A stretch of 64,000 nt of DNA from Legionella drozanskii LLAP-1. GTDB taxonomy: Bacteria; Pseudomonadota; Gammaproteobacteria; Legionellales; Legionellaceae. The stretch is taken from positions 1 through 64,000 of the forward strand of contig NZ_LNXY01000003.1 in assembly GCF_001467585.1 (NCBI RefSeq), given 5' to 3'. The notes beneath the pieces were generated by a model. The model saw nothing but the letters and a program-made list of their open reading frames with translations, was not told where the DNA came from and did no database searches. This document shows positions 63,335-64,000 of this stretch, one piece after another (position 1 is the first letter of the stretch; the number at the start of each line of letters is the position of its first letter). The translations under genes and the position numbers were made by a program.

Positions 63335-64000
63335 TCATTTAGGATTACTAATTAGATATCCTATAGGTTCTAGTGATTTTATTTCATCGCAGATCACTTT
63401 TGTTATTGCCAGTACGGGAAGCGCGAACATAATACCAGTTATTCCTAGTAATAATCCGCCAATTAACAATCCCAATATCGCTGCAAAAGGGTTGACGCTC
63501 ACTTGGCTGCCAACAATATTAGGAGTAAAAAAATTACCTTCAAGAAATTGTACAATTATAAAAATAAATATCACTGCAATGGCATACCCAAACGATCCTT
63601 TTGTTAATAAAACAAATAGGGCAGGAAGCAGAGAACCAATAAAAATACCAATGTACGGGATAAGTATTAAAACAGCAGCCAATACACCAAACAAAATCGC
63701 ATGCTCTACCCCTAAAAGCCAAAGTCCTAATGTATTCAAAAGGGCAACGATGAATATAATAAGAAGTAAACCCAATATATAGCGACTGACAACAGATAAA
63801 ATGCGAGTTAAAATTCGATTTAAATTGGGATGGTATTTCTCGTTCACTACTTTAAATAAAAATTTTTTAAAAAATTTTCGATAATTAAGAAAAAAGAATA
63901 AAGCAATAATAAAAATTGATATTGAAGCAACAAGCGCTGTGGTAAATGATAACGTATGATTGAATAAAACTGTGCTGTTTTTAATCATTATTGTAAATAC
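63335..64000 (-). CDS. AI-2E family transporter, C-terminal part (runs off the window)
   Basis: The visible 221 residues are a run of hydrophobic helices with the AI-2E (TqsA/PerM-like) signatures YILGLLLIIFIVALLNTLGL, FGVLAAVLILIPYIGIFIGS and FLEGNFFTPNIVGSQVSVNP, then GGLLLGITGIMFALPVLAI. The frame is open to the window edge, so the N-terminal third lies outside. Members export or exchange small molecules such as autoinducer-2 or act as Na+/H+ antiporters; the substrate is unknown. Confidence 0.88.
   Translation of the reverse strand, partial: VFTIMIKNSTVLFNHTLSFTTALVASISIFIIALFFFLNYRKFFKKFLFKVVNEKYHPNLNRILTRILSVVSRYILGLLLIIFIVALLNTLGLWLLGVEHAILFGVLAAVLILIPYIGIFIGSLLPALFVLLTKGSFGYAIAVIFIFIIVQFLEGNFFTPNIVGSQVSVNPFAAILGLLIGGLLLGITGIMFALPVLAITKVICDEIKSLEPIGYLISNPK

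Noticed and set aside
1-64000. tRNA, rRNA, CRISPR arrays, intact transposases or phage genes
   Set aside because: None was recognised on reading both strands; a tRNA scan was not possible.

Overview
The window is low-GC, gene-dense gammaproteobacterial chromosome and looks like Legionella or a close relative in the Legionellales. This rests on gene content: LpxO next to a LapC/YejM-like sulfatase-fold protein, a CoaE-ZapD pair, split biotin genes with BioH, eukaryotic-like candidate effectors (F-box/ankyrin, U-box-like, NLS-rich coiled coil) and AT-rich codon use. No rRNA, tRNA, CRISPR array, intact phage or intact insertion sequence was seen. The species cannot be fixed from the sequence alone.

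Layout. 1-2 kb: a frameshifted MerR/TipAS regulator, an alpha/beta hydrolase and the wreck of an autotransporter. 2-7 kb: an ABC exporter, then a membrane desaturase overlapped with a heme-oxygenase-like diiron protein and divergent from a LysR regulator; this three-gene unit is the best candidate here for an undescribed pathway. 7-9 kb: a DnaA-box-like cluster and an F-box/ankyrin protein. 9-15 kb: Ku, a tiny membrane protein, an SGNH hydrolase, a DoxD-DoxA fusion and an OafA-type acyltransferase. 15-25 kb: an NLS/coiled-coil protein, thiolase, secreted GH114-like protein, the lpxO-lapC pair, a PdxH-like flavoprotein, an SDR, a YetF-like protein and a secreted hendecad coiled coil. 24-31 kb (minus strand): fmdB, DUF502, aspS, a large MscS-type channel, mutH and a GNAT gene, mostly overlapping. 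31-36 kb: bioBFHD divergent from bioA around a BirA operator. 36-39 kb: EAL-type phosphodiesterase, a duplicated Cys-rich periplasmic protein, coaE, zapD and dps. 40-44 kb: mutT and secA. 44-49 kb: alaC, rpfE-like, recJ and dusA, plus a Mth938-like gene. 49-60 kb: a membrane/U-box-like protein, then a block (GFA-family gene, pbpC, alpha-2-macroglobulin) bracketed by two inverted copies of a repeat element. 60-64 kb: a umuC remnant, an SDR/SPW/VKOR fusion, a small basic protein and a partial AI-2E family permease.

Themes. Several genes deal with the envelope (LpxO, LapC, OafA acyltransferase, PbpC with alpha-2-macroglobulin, MscS-type channel, DUF502, YetF). Housekeeping operons alternate with small accessory patches that carry decayed genes and palindromic repeats. 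Starts were chosen from ribosome-binding sites and family lengths; where the longest reading frame was not used, the entry says so.
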